Notes under the pieces: model-generated
What the model saw: the letters and a program-made list of their open reading frames with translations, nothing else
What the model was told of the DNA's origin: nothing
Database searches by the model: none
Translations under genes and position numbers: made by a program
Shown here: positions 33,695-43,175 of the stretch, in pieces
Numbering within the stretch: the first letter of the stretch is position 1
Layout of the letters: the number at the start of each line of letters is the position of its first letter
NCBI GenBank assembly: GCA_037102815.1
Contig: BTPP01000001.1
Coordinates: 6,783,001 to 6,847,000, forward strand
Length of the DNA: 64,000 nt
Source: Neurospora intermedia
Taxonomy: Eukaryota > Ascomycota > Sordariomycetes > Sordariales > Sordariaceae
Direction of reading: 5' to 3'

Positions 33695-34207
33695 TTAATC
33701 ATTGAGGGGTCGTCGGAGAGTCAACTCAATGACCTCAGTCTGTTGACCTTTAGAGACCCATTCGACCTTGACGCACTTCCCCTCTGGAACCTGAACATCG
33801 ACGGTCTCGTCCTTCTCCATGCGGCGTCTTTTGCGGGATACCTGCTTTCCATCGGCCTCGTCCTTCTCCGTGTGACGTGGTCTCTTGCGGAATGCATGAT
33901 GCTGGCTATCAAGCGCATCATTTGCCTCCTTCAACTTATCGACATCAGTCGGTAAGTCATCCAGGATGTTGCGGAGCGACTTGACAAAGAACTCATGCAA
34001 CAGTTTCCGGGGGACGTTGTGATAGTATTTCATAGGCTCCCCAGGCTCCGAAGTCTTGTCGGCGAGCTCATGGTATTTGAAAGCAAAGACCTTGAGGATG
34101 CCCTTCAGTTGATGTTCCCAAACTTCCAAATAGAGGGCGTTGTCCCTGGCGCTCAGAAAATCTGCCAGCAGCTTGGCTGCCTCTTTGTCTGATAGGGTCT
34201 TGGGCAT
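33695..34207 (-). CDS. Tandem-family protein 9, short form, 170 aa
   Basis: This is the end member of the array. The N-terminal module is complete: GILKVFAFKYHEL (36-48), HEFFVKSLRNILDDLP (71-86), DKLKEANDALD (90-100). The linker is an internal duplication: two copies of a basic-then-acidic unit, RKRPRHTEKDEADGKQV (107-123) and RKRRRMEKDETVDVQV (125-140), giving a strong nuclear signal. The C-terminal module is reduced to VKVEWVSKGQQTEVIELTLRRP and lacks the GPATVQV ending, perhaps by early termination. The start ATG at 34,207 is directly upstream of family homology. No splice donor is obvious after the stop, unlike most members. Confidence 0.75.
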   Translation of the reverse strand: MPKTLSDKEAAKLLADFLSARDNALYLEVWEHQLKGILKVFAFKYHELADKTSEPGEPMKYYHNVPRKLLHEFFVKSLRNILDDLPTDVDKLKEANDALDSQHHAFRKRPRHTEKDEADGKQVSRKRRRMEKDETVDVQVPEGKCVKVEWVSKGQQTEVIELTLRRPLND

Positions 34208-34741
34208 CTCGATCGCGGGTGGATATACCTAACCAAGACTGGAAACGGGAGACAAATGAAGACGATACCTACCTCTAGGTAGGTAGGATAGGGTGGGTGA
34301 AGTTAGAAAGAAACCGTGGTAGTGGGATGGCGATGAACTTGGGGTGCTGGAAATCGGAGAATTTCCCGTATTTTACGATGTTGAGTTTGAAAAGTAAAAA
34401 TTAGGTAGGTAGTGGGCTGTCTGCTGCATGCATGTCTTGGAGTTCATGCGCCTTCCGCCGGTAACAGCGCGTTCAGCCGACCGACATCGACTTTGTCGTG
34501 TACAAAAGCTCTGCCATTAGGAACACAATACAGATGCAGCACGACACTATATCTTTATTGCGGTTATAGAAGGGATTCAAGAGTTTCACATTTGCTCAAC
34601 TAAATATCAATCCATCAATAGCACAGAGTGTCCAACATCTTCTTCGAGGTTGTCCCTTCCAGGATTGCGCCGGGGTGAATTGCTTGTGCCACATAAGTCT
34701 GATTTCAGCAAGGTTCCTCCAACAAAGCAATACAAGCTAAT
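34208..34741. other. Intergenic region bounding the family array
   Basis: It contains two TAGGTAGGTA-type tracts (34,266-34,288, TACCTACC-T-CTAGGTAGGTAGG; and 34,401-34,412). No coding signal is seen. The family array ends here. Confidence 0.45.
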
Positions 34742-34854
34742 GCCTGCTTAGCATAGTGGCTAATGCGTTGCACTTGTATAACTACCTGATCTCCTTAGCG
34801 AGAATAGGTAACGACGACATGCAAAGATCACAGGTTCGATTCCTGTAGTAGGCA
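34742..34854 (+). tRNA. tRNA-Thr (anticodon UGU) with a 40-nt intron
   Basis: The cloverleaf fits fully. The acceptor stem GCCTGCT pairs with AGTAGGC with one G-U, and the discriminator is A. The D stem is GCAT/ATGC, the anticodon stem TTGCA/TGCAA, and the T arm ACAGG-TTCGATT-CCTGT. The anticodon TGT is at 34,775-34,777. An intron (34,779-34,818) sits one base 3' of the anticodon, the standard position. A T-rich pol III terminator follows at 34,855. Confidence 0.95.
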
Positions 34855-34863
34855 TTTCTTTTT

Positions 34864-35486
34864 TCACTTTTTCTCTTCACTGATCTCGCTCTTATCTTGC
34901 ATTTCGGTGCCTGGTTCTTTTCCGTTTGTGTAGTTGTGAAGTTGGCTTTTTGTTTTCTGTTTTTTCCCTGTGAGATGGGTAAAGTTGGGACTTGGGAGTG
35001 ATCGCGAGCGCAAGCAAGCATTACCGTTCTGGCAACGCCGAGATGATAGATGACTTTACTAGCTCTATTGGTCTGCCATGTACTCCGGTTGTGTGGGACT
35101 TTGTCTTCATCCCTACTTCCGCTTCACTTGGTGGTAGCGGATGGTAAAAGGCTCCGCCAGCCCAAGGAGCCTAAACAATCCTCAAGTAGTCCGAGGCTGT
35201 CCTTGTTCGTAGAGACAATAAGCCATGCCAAAATTAGCTCGGCACTAAACAAAGGGCAGGAGTTTATTTCTTTATACTATAGGGCACAACTTGTAAGCCC
35301 ATTGTTCACTTGTGGTCCCCGGGACCATCTTCTTTGTGCACCCGAGTCTTCATAAACAGGCTCATACGACCGTATTCCGAACTGCTGTTCAGTTCTATTC
35401 TCTTCAATTCCTTCATTCACTTTCATTTAGACTCACTTACGACCAGAAACCCATAGAGCATAGACACATCCATCATATTTGCAACC
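34864..35486. other. Intergenic region, promoter side of the kinase-like gene
   Basis: No gene is seen. The last 120 bases are pyrimidine-rich, as expected for a fungal 5' leader, and lead to the CAACCATGG start of the next gene. Confidence 0.4.
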
Positions 35487-37592
35487 ATGGCACCCATATC
35501 CTTCTCCTCACACCCCGGTGACGACAAGTGGAAGGGCAACATCATTTCCGACCACAGCGTAAAAAACAACCAATCCATGCAACTCGAACTCGACAACGCA
35601 CCTGCCCTCTACGCCATCGAGCCCACTTCCCCGCACGCACCCGACTACTTCCCCATGCTGCCTGAAGATGACGGCTTCCACTCCGATGAATATAATCCCG
35701 ACCAAGAATTCCAAGACCGGCCCGAAGATGCCGACCCCCGTGTCGTCAAGGAGTTTCCCTACCACCACCTCACCTACACTTGCTATCCCATGCGCGCCAC
35801 CGACTCTCTCCGTCGCAATTTCTTAAATCCCACTAGCAACGCGTTTCTTCGTCCCGGAACAAAAGAAGATTTCCCCGACGGGTTGCGGTTGGTCTTCATC
35901 AACTGGCTGAAGAAATACGACGTCGGATCCGGAACAGGCGTCTCCGTCGGTCTATGGCGGACCATCGGACCAGACCCTTTATTGGTGGTCATCAAGCGCA
36001 TCAAAGGCTACTCATTAAAAACGCGCCGCGAAAACGGGCCGCGGGCTGCGAACATCGACGGGCCACCAGGCGAAATCAAGTTCAACAGCCTGCCAGACGA
36101 GACGAGGCGCACGCTCGAGTTTCGCTTCTTGTATGATCCACACTTGACGTGCTTGCCGCAGACGCATGCGTTCCAATTACATGACTGGCCGCAGGAGGAC
36201 GTGACGCATTTTGGCAAGTTCTACAATGGGGGCTCGGTGGCGGAGATGATCACGAAGTTCAAGAAGATGGGCAAAGCGGTTCCGGAGCCGTTGATTTGGC
36301 ATGTGATTGCGCAGGTCGGGAGGGCCTTCAAGTTTATACATACGGGACGGACGCACCCGGATAAGACGCAGGAACGGGGGTCGGTGAGGGGACCGCCCGA
36401 GGAAGGAGAAAAAGAAAGGGAGTGGATGGAAAGGGAGGATGCACGCGCGGCGAACTGGGTGCCGACGGCGCATTTTGATGCGCATGCGGTCAATGTTTGG
36501 ATGCATTGGGTGACGCAGTATGAGAGGGAGAATGATCGGGACAAGTGCCTGGAGCACTTTGACGAGGACTTTCCGCAGGTCATCCTGGGGGATTTTGGGC
36601 TGGCGATGAACGGGCTGAGTGGAATTGGTAGCCATAATCTCAGGATCAACGAGTGTCCGGATTTGCCGGGTAAGGAGACCTGGAAGGACAAGGCCGAGCT
36701 TGGCCTGATGCTGCATCATTTACTCCTGGCCGGCGTTCGGGAGGTGCCTCGGTTCACGTCGGAGAAAATTCCGGAGGACTGGTATACGAAGCATAATGAG
36801 TGGTTGTATGCAAACTACTCCAAGACGCTGATTGATGTGGTCAGGCGGTTTAGTAAATTGGCGCACATGAGCGACCGGAACCGTCTGGATAGCGAGACTT
36901 TCGGGGGGATGTCTTTCGGGGCAATGGTGGAGCAGGAATATAAAAATTGGAAGGACGGACATTCTTCCGGTTTAGCGCCGTGTGATGAATGGTTCCACCA
37001 CACCATGATCGATCTGGCCGACAAAGAGGTGGACGAGCGGCGTAGGTTCCGGGATGGCGTCGAGAGCGTGAGGTGGGCGACAGGGCAGCGCATGAGCACG
37101 ATGCCGTATCAGGTTCAGAATAGGACCAAGTATAGCCAAAAGCTCTTTCATCCCCACGTTCGCGGACAAGTGCTCCCTGTTCCGGTAAACGGGAGAGAGA
37201 CACTACGCAGCAAAGCAAGGACTCTTTACAACCGCAAATTGCGGCGACCTGTCATCGCGGCCTTTTACCGTCACCCGCCTGACCCGGCTGACTGTGTGGA
37301 TAAGGACAAGCTCTGGGTGACCAGGACGTACCGGATGGAAAGAATCCGGTACCGCAAACCTCAAGCCATCAAAATCGAAACCAGTCTCAAGGGGAATCCG
37401 GGGCGCAAACAGACAAAGTTTACCCCGCCGCCGACTCCTGGTGAGGTGGACCAGATAAAGTCGACTATGTTTGGGCCGTCTCCGTGGGATTCTCGGGTGC
37501 TCCAGTGGGATAGGGAGGGAGAGGGGAATGGGGATGAAAGTCCGGGGATGGAGGATTGGAGTTTCTTTGGAGCCAGTGAGAGCGGGAGTTAA
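35487..37592 (+). CDS. Divergent protein-kinase-like protein, 701 aa
   Basis: A single long exon begins in good context (CAACCATGG). Kinase landmarks are in order: VVIK with the candidate ATP-binding Lys170, HFDAHAVN (329-336) fitting the HxDxxxxN catalytic loop, and LGDFGLA with Asp369. All three key positions are present, so activity is possible, but the N-lobe has no clear glycine loop and there is a charged insert (about 285-320) before the catalytic loop. An N-terminal extension of about 130 residues and a basic C-terminal tail of about 150 residues have no recognisable domain. It resembles the fungal-specific kinase-like proteins expanded in Pezizomycotina rather than any named kinase. 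Substrate and pathway are unknown. Confidence 0.8.
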   Translation: MAPISFSSHPGDDKWKGNIISDHSVKNNQSMQLELDNAPALYAIEPTSPHAPDYFPMLPEDDGFHSDEYNPDQEFQDRPEDADPRVVKEFPYHHLTYTCYPMRATDSLRRNFLNPTSNAFLRPGTKEDFPDGLRLVFINWLKKYDVGSGTGVSVGLWRTIGPDPLLVVIKRIKGYSLKTRRENGPRAANIDGPPGEIKFNSLPDETRRTLEFRFLYDPHLTCLPQTHAFQLHDWPQEDVTHFGKFYNGGSVAEMITKFKKMGKAVPEPLIWHVIAQVGRAFKFIHTGRTHPDKTQERGSVRGPPEEGEKEREWMEREDARAANWVPTAHFDAHAVNVWMHWVTQYERENDRDKCLEHFDEDFPQVILGDFGLAMNGLSGIGSHNLRINECPDLPGKETWKDKAELGLMLHHLLLAGVREVPRFTSEKIPEDWYTKHNEWLYANYSKTLIDVVRRFSKLAHMSDRNRLDSETFGGMSFGAMVEQEYKNWKDGHSSGLAPCDEWFHHTMIDLADKEVDERRRFRDGVESVRWATGQRMSTMPYQVQNRTKYSQKLFHPHVRGQVLPVPVNGRETLRSKARTLYNRKLRRPVIAAFYRHPPDPADCVDKDKLWVTRTYRMERIRYRKPQAIKIETSLKGNPGRKQTKFTPPPTPGEVDQIKSTMFGPSPWDSRVLQWDREGEGNGDESPGMEDWSFFGASESGS

Positions 37593-38309
37593 GTCTAGTG
37601 TGTGGTAATAGAGCCTCTTGTAGAAGATAATAAATTAGAGTGCGTATGACCATGGCTTGCTTGTAACGATGGTGAGCAAGTAGAAAGAAGGTATCTTCTC
37701 CATGAAGCCACTTGGTCCCTCGGAAGTTGGCAATATCCACGAAAAGTGTTGTCTTTTCCTCCTACCAACTAGTGTAGCCGGCAAGATGTTGAGTCCGAGA
37801 GTGACCGTGTACTTGAGGGATGCGCTGAGAGAGCGGGACTTGTCCAAAACAGGCCGCCTTGTAGTTGAAATCGAGAAAATCCATGATGGAGAGCGTTTTG
37901 TCAGGTAATTGCCAAGCGGTAAAGTAAAGTGTTGATGTGATGCCACGGCAATAAATTGGGTTGTGGAATGAAAGAGTCGACGTTGAAAGAAGCTTCAGTT
38001 TGAATGGAAAAAGGAAGCGAATTGTTTGGCGACAAGGGAACAATTGTGAGACTGATCACTGAACTGCTGCCACTGACTGCCTGCCGCAAACTGGTCAATA
38101 CTCCTCCAGTTCAAGCTTGGCATCTGTCAGGTGATCAAGATGCTTGTCGTGACGCTCGGGCCACTCGATCATGGGAACGAAGCTGGGGAAGAAGCTCCAC
38201 AGTTTGGACATTGTCGACGTCGAGACACAACATCCTGGACTCGGTTCACCAAGACCACCGACACCACCATTCCCACGAGACGGTCGCCCCTCCGATTACT
38301 GATCCCAAG
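37593..38309. other. Intergenic region, no gene seen
   Basis: It holds the 3' region of the kinase-like gene and the promoter of the complex I subunit gene. No RNA or coding signal is evident. Confidence 0.4.
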
Positions 38310-38745
38310 ATGGCGTCCGATTCTTCAATCACCACTGCCAGGCGTAATTCTCCCTTCCAGTACCCTCCCCGACTCCCAAGGAAGAATACGCTTTGCTAAC
38401 GGAGGGGTTGCGCTGGTGACCAAACAGAGGCCACTCGCGAGGAGATGCGCGATGCCAAACTCCCTCTGGCCTACCGCGACAGCTGTGCCCACCTCCTCAT
38501 TCCGCTTAACCGGTGTCGCTACGATACTTACTACCTTCCGTGGAAGTGTGAGGTACGACGGCCGTTGTCATGACACAAATACATCGAGCGCGATACACAC
38601 ACACACACAAGCGAACGACAAACTGACAATCCACCCGCAGGACGAGCGACACACATACGAAAAGTGCCAGTACGTCGAGTTCAAGAAGCGTGTCGCCAAG
38701 ATGGACGAGCTGAGGGCGGCCAAGGGTGGAGCGCGAAGCAACTGA
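38310..38745 (+). CDS. NADH:ubiquinone oxidoreductase (complex I) subunit NDUFB7/B18, 87 aa, three exons
   Basis: Exons are 38,310-38,343, 38,428-38,552 and 38,641-38,745. Introns use GTAATT ... GCTAAC ... ACAG (84 nt) and GTACGA ... CTGAC ... GCAG (88 nt). The spliced protein begins MASDSSITTARQATREEM and ends AKMDELRAAKGGARSN. It has the twin CX9C motifs of this family: CAHLLIPLNRC and CEDERHTYEKC. These form the disulfide hairpin imported through the Mia40 pathway to the intermembrane-space face of complex I, where the subunit helps assemble the membrane arm. The length is typical of short fungal orthologues. The second cysteine pair spans the second exon junction, which supports the splice model. 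Intron 2 contains a short AC microsatellite. Confidence 0.93.
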
Positions 38746-39849
38746 TTTCGATGCAAACATTGGGAAAGAAACGGCACGAGCAAAACGAGCAAGGGCACGG
38801 AACACAGGACGCACGACGGAGACACAGCACAGCGCGAGGAAAACAGGATCGCGAGACCACACCCCGCCCTGTACATATTTTAGAGACGGGCACGATAATA
38901 AGAAGGGTCAATGAGCATTGGAGGATGACCTCTGAACCATCGCGAGTTCCACTTGCTCCCACGACCATATCCATGCAATGGGGCCCTCCCACTCCACCGG
39001 CTCGAGTCATGACTGTGGATTGCAGGGCTGTAGGGCTGAAGTCAGTGCGCACTTTCACGAACTGGAGTCATCAACTGAAAGTCTGGAACAGACGAACAAT
39101 TGCGAGTGGTGCTACACTACAAGGAAAGGATCGTTTTAACGTCAATCGGTATCCGTGAAGGTTGGGGATTTTGGAGCGAAAAAATGTTGACCGGGAGCAG
39201 GAAGCACACACTGTCCGACAAGTTGCCGATCCTGTACAGTCCAGCACCGAAACCGGAGCGAATGGAGATCCAAGGTCAAATGCAAAAGTGGTTGACAACA
39301 CCAAAATCAATCATGTCCGACAATATGCGGCGTCCAGCTTCCAGCCAATGGATCATGGGGTAATGTAATCCAAAACCTCTTCTTACTCTTATAGCCCTTA
39401 TCTGATCAATCTGTCCTTCTTAGGTTCCTGAGTTATTCAGCACCGCAAAGGGACAAATAAACTGTGCAGGAAATGTCATACACTTTTATCGGAAGAGGAA
39501 CGACAACACTGATGGCTTCGTGAGTGGCAAAAGCTTGTCATGGAGGCTTGGAGTGTAGCAGCCATGCCCTTATCAATCCCTACTTACGCCATGCACCATG
39601 ATACCAAGACACATCGTCTTTGTCGGAAAACACCATCGCCGCTCAGAACTGCCGGAGATGTACATCCTCCACAACTTACAGCAGAACCGAGCCACCAGCG
39701 TGGGGTGCTTTCAAGTACCGTATGGCCGGCGGCAAAACAAGCTTTTGGTAGTGCCAATGGGTGGTCGTTTCAAGGTTGCGGCGATAGCGGACAGGCGGCG
39801 CGGCTCTTATCAGGAACAGCCCATGCATCTGGTTATCTCGATTTCCCTT

Positions 39850-39857
39850 CCGCGGAG
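39850..39857 (-). promoter_or_regulatory. Candidate NIT4/NirA-type site (CTCCGCGG on the minus strand)
   Basis: CCGCGGAG on the plus strand is CTCCGCGG on the minus strand, which matches the CTCCGHGG consensus known for the nitrate-pathway activator NirA, the Aspergillus counterpart of Neurospora NIT4. It lies about 780 nt upstream of the transporter ATG. An eight-base match in this much DNA can occur by chance. Confidence 0.25.
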
Positions 39858-40376
39858 AAAGAGGTTATGGACTGGAGTCATTGTCCATACCCATACACAA
39901 CCCTGGGCCTCAGTCAGCACTCTCACATAACCCTGATTGCCGAGCCTGGCCTCCTTATCGCTGGGGCCTTGGCCAATCTCGGCCCCCTTTGCTCTGTCAT
40001 GGTCAGCCATGATGGAAATCCCCAGAAAGAGTAGATGGGATGCAGGAGATGTGCGGCCGATAAGCAAAAGTCTGGGCCATCAAGCCACAAGCGTGGGACG
40101 AATTGCCATCAACGGAGATGTTCATTTCATTACTTTGTCCTTCACTTGGACTTGGTGGTCTTGGAAGGTTGTTGGCGACGTCCAGATATAAGAGAATGAA
40201 TGCCTTTGAGAGTGTCGGAAGAATGGACTGCATCAGTAGACTCACGCTGTACTACATCTTGGTATCAGATCAGGCTTTCCAACAACAGCCAGTCAGCCCC
40301 CGCGCCCAGAACCAGTTCTCGCTCAGCTGACTGCTTCAACGTGCTGAACTCTCGAGGATTGAATACAACTTGAGCA

Positions 40377-40453
40377 TTATCCGGATCACCACTTCTCCGT
40401 CCTGTTGTTCAGTCATTCCAGCCTTTTTATCAGCCGCCCTTACTGCCCTTATC
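40377..40453. promoter_or_regulatory. Cluster of three GATA elements (TTATC) upstream of the nitrate transporter
   Basis: TTATC occurs at 40,377-40,381, 40,427-40,431 and 40,449-40,453, within 260 nt of the ATG. NIT2, the nitrogen-derepression GATA factor, typically acts through two or more close GATA elements, so this arrangement fits nitrogen-catabolite control. It is inferred from motif and context only. Confidence 0.4.
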
Positions 40454-40633
40454 GCTTACACCATTACCTATCGACCGGGTCATCGGCAGCTGGCACCAAC
40501 CGGACATCGTCCGTCACGTACGGCAATTGGGCTGCTGTTGCTTACAGCTAATTGTGACGCTTCTTATTGGTTGTCATTCTGACAGTCTTACCTCACCAAC
40601 ACCACATACAATCGACCGCTACTCATCTTCACC

Positions 40634-42340
40634 ATGGTTCTCGGCTTCCAGTTCTCGTTCCATTCACCACCACTCAATCCCGTCACCAAGAAAGCTCAAC
40701 GCGTCCCCATCTTCAACCCCATCGACCGCCATGGCCGTGTCTTTTTCTTTTCCTGGACGGGGTTCATGGTAGCCTTTTGGGCCTGGTATACCTTTCCTCC
40801 TTTGGTATGTCTTTTTGTCTCCTCTCCCTTTGCCTCCGATCCCTCATATTTTCTTTCACCTCCAGCTTGTCCTTGATTGTCCCTTGACTTCCAATTAACA
40901 CAATCCCCACTACGTCCACAGCTCACCCACACAATCAAACACTCCCTCCACCTCACTCCCGCCCAAGTCGCCAACTCCAACATCATCTCCCTCCTCGCCA
41001 CCCTTTTGGTGCGTCTCATTTCCGGCTGGGCCTGCGACCGCTACGGCCCGCGCCTCGTCTTTGCCTTTATTCTACTTTTGGGCGCCATCCCCATCGGTCT
41101 AGCGCCTACAATCACCAACGTCACGGGTCTTTACGTTATTCGCTTCTTCATCGGTATCCTTGGAGGCAGCTTCGTTCCCTGCCAGGTATGGACCACGGCG
41201 TGGTTCGATAAGAATGTGGTGGGCACGGCGAATGCGGTTGCCGGAGGATGGGGAAACGCCGGAGGGGGCGTAACGTATTTTGTCATGCCGGCTGTTTTCG
41301 ATAGTCTGGTAAGGACCTGGGGGATGTCGGATGGAAAGGCGTGGAGAGTCACGTTTGTGGTGCCGTTGATTTGTTTGTTGGTGGTTGGGTTGGCGTTGGT
41401 GCTGGTGTGTGAGGATATGCCAACTGGACGGTGGAGGGATCGCAATCAAGGTGTGGTGAATGGTCAAGAGGTGGTTATTGACGGTGTTGATCTCAAGTCT
41501 CAAGGCTCTGGCGCAGACACTCCCTCAATGGCGAAAATGGACGAAGAAAAGGGATCCAAATCCGTGTCTGATACCGAGTCGACTACCCGCCCGGACGTCG
41601 AAAAGGGCGAGGTCGTCCCAGCAGGCCTCCCCAACACCACCATTCCGTCGGTGACCACCATCCTCCTCTCCCCGCAAACCCTCTTCCACATCCTCACCTA
41701 CGCCTGCTCCTTTGGCTCCGAACTAGCCATCAACTCCGTTCTCTCGTCTTACTTCCTCTCCGTCGCCCCTTCTTCCCTGTCCCAGACTTCCGCAGCCAAC
41801 TACGCCGCCATCTTTGGTTTCCTCAACTTTATCACTCGTCCCCTAGGCGGGTTAGCCTCCGACTACCTTTTTCGGTCCTTTGGCGGCTCTTCTCCCTCTT
41901 CTTCCTCCCCGAGCATCAGCAAACCTCAAGCCCTCTGGGCCCGCAAGTTCCTCATCACAACATGTACCCTCCTCACCGGCACTTTCTTGCTGCTTCTCGG
42001 CCTGTTGCGCCCTTCGACACTTGGGACCGCTATTGGACTGGTCATACTGGCAGCTATTTTTATCGAGGCCGGTAATGGGGCCAACTTTGGGTTGATTCCG
42101 TTTGTCCACCCAGAGAGAAACGGGGTGGTGAGCGGAGTGACGGGCGCTGGAGGCAATTTGGGCGGGGTGGCGTTTGCGTTGGTGTTTAGGTTTGTGGGCG
42201 GACATGGAATGAAGGGAGGCTATGAGAAGGCGATTTGGATTGTGGGGATCATTAATTTGGTGGTGGCGGTTGTGGGGGTGGGGATTAAGCCGGTGGCGGG
42301 GATGGGGAGTACAAGTGGAAAGAAGATGTGGTTTTGGTGA
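40634..42340 (+). CDS. nit-10: High-affinity nitrate transporter, NNP family MFS, 529 aa
   Basis: Exons are 40,634-40,804 and 40,922-42,340. The 117-nt intron has GTATGT, ATTAAC and ACAG, and the ATG lies in CACCATGG. The protein shows 12-helix MFS organisation, with GWACDRYGPR (around residue 93) as the motif between helices 2 and 3. Two glycine-rich nitrate signatures are present: AGGWGNAGGG (about 163-172) in TM5 and GAGGNLGG (about 464-471) in TM11. A hydrophilic loop of about 80 residues between TM6 and TM7 is typical of fungal NrtA/CrnA/NIT-10 proteins. It imports nitrate with protons at the plasma membrane for NIT3/NIT6 assimilation. The gene symbol rests on family recognition and my memory that Neurospora has one such gene. 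Confidence 0.93.
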
Positions 42341-43175
42341 TGTGCAAACGGGGGAAGGAATAAAGGGGAAGGAATGAGAGGGCTGATGAATAATGAGTGA
42401 TGATACTTTGGGATTTCTGGTTTGCTGTTTTTCTCTTTACAGGTGGAGGTATTTCTCAGCCGACGCCATACCTTTTTCTGGATAGGTACTCGTGCAGCAA
42501 GCAAAAGCAATTTAATGAAACCGATTTTGGTGCAATAAGAGCGTGCCATGAAGCGGATGTGTGACCGTGACAAGCCTTGACCAAGCAGTGTGAGGCTTCT
42601 GCATCAAATCTTTCGTCTATTCTATCCTGGAACCATCACCAGGCATAGGCTTCTCGCGGCAATGTGATGTAGAGGCTGAAAATAGCAGTGCCGATTGGCA
42701 AAGAGCAAGTAATCTGGACAGCACACTCTTCCTCTTTCATCGGGCCAGGAAGAGAGGCTCTTTGTCTGCCTTTGGCTACCGAACACACATTTGTCCACGC
42801 TTCTATGTCGCTCTCGAAACAATGAACTTGTTCAACGACCATGCCGCATCGTCACTGAACAACACATGGTTAACCGGCTCTGATGCCTTGGACCCTTGAA
42901 GAAGCCCTTTGTCGACGCATTCCTCTCGAGTTTATTGTCCAGCCGTCCCTTCCCCTCAGTTCAATGATCGTGAGCACTGAACAGATCCATCACTGAGGTT
43001 GACAATGAAACAAGGAGATGACCCATCCAACGAAACGAGACATATAAGTACTCACCTCACCACAACCGTCCAAGTCCTTCCTCTTGTTTCTCCAGTCCAC
43101 CAGAACCATCAGCCTCGTACAACCAACACCAACTGCATCTATAAATCCTAATCCCAACCATCTCCACTGCCCAAC
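42341..43175. other. Intergenic region, no gene seen
   Basis: It holds the 3' region of the nitrate transporter and the leader of the J-domain-like gene. The latter part (43,040-43,175) is CT-rich and contains CATATAAGTA (about 43,040), a possible TATA element. Confidence 0.4.

Larger units (their letters stand above)
38746..40633. other. Long gene-free region upstream of the nitrate transporter
   Basis: About 1.9 kb has no supportable gene. A 164-codon plus-strand frame (39,540-40,034) shows no domain and no conserved start. The right part is the promoter of the nitrate transporter and contains clustered GATA-type sites and one NIT4-like site, listed separately. Confidence 0.4.

Noticed and set aside
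18185-34207. Idea that the array is a HET/NLR or HET-s-like prion cluster
   Set aside because: No HET domain, NACHT/NB-ARC, WD/TPR repeats or HET-s-like amyloid repeats are visible. The C-terminal motif is short and ends GPATVQVK, unlike the HET-s R1/R2 pattern.
39540-40034. 164-codon plus-strand frame upstream of the nitrate transporter
   Set aside because: Mixed composition, competing frames and no recognisable motif.
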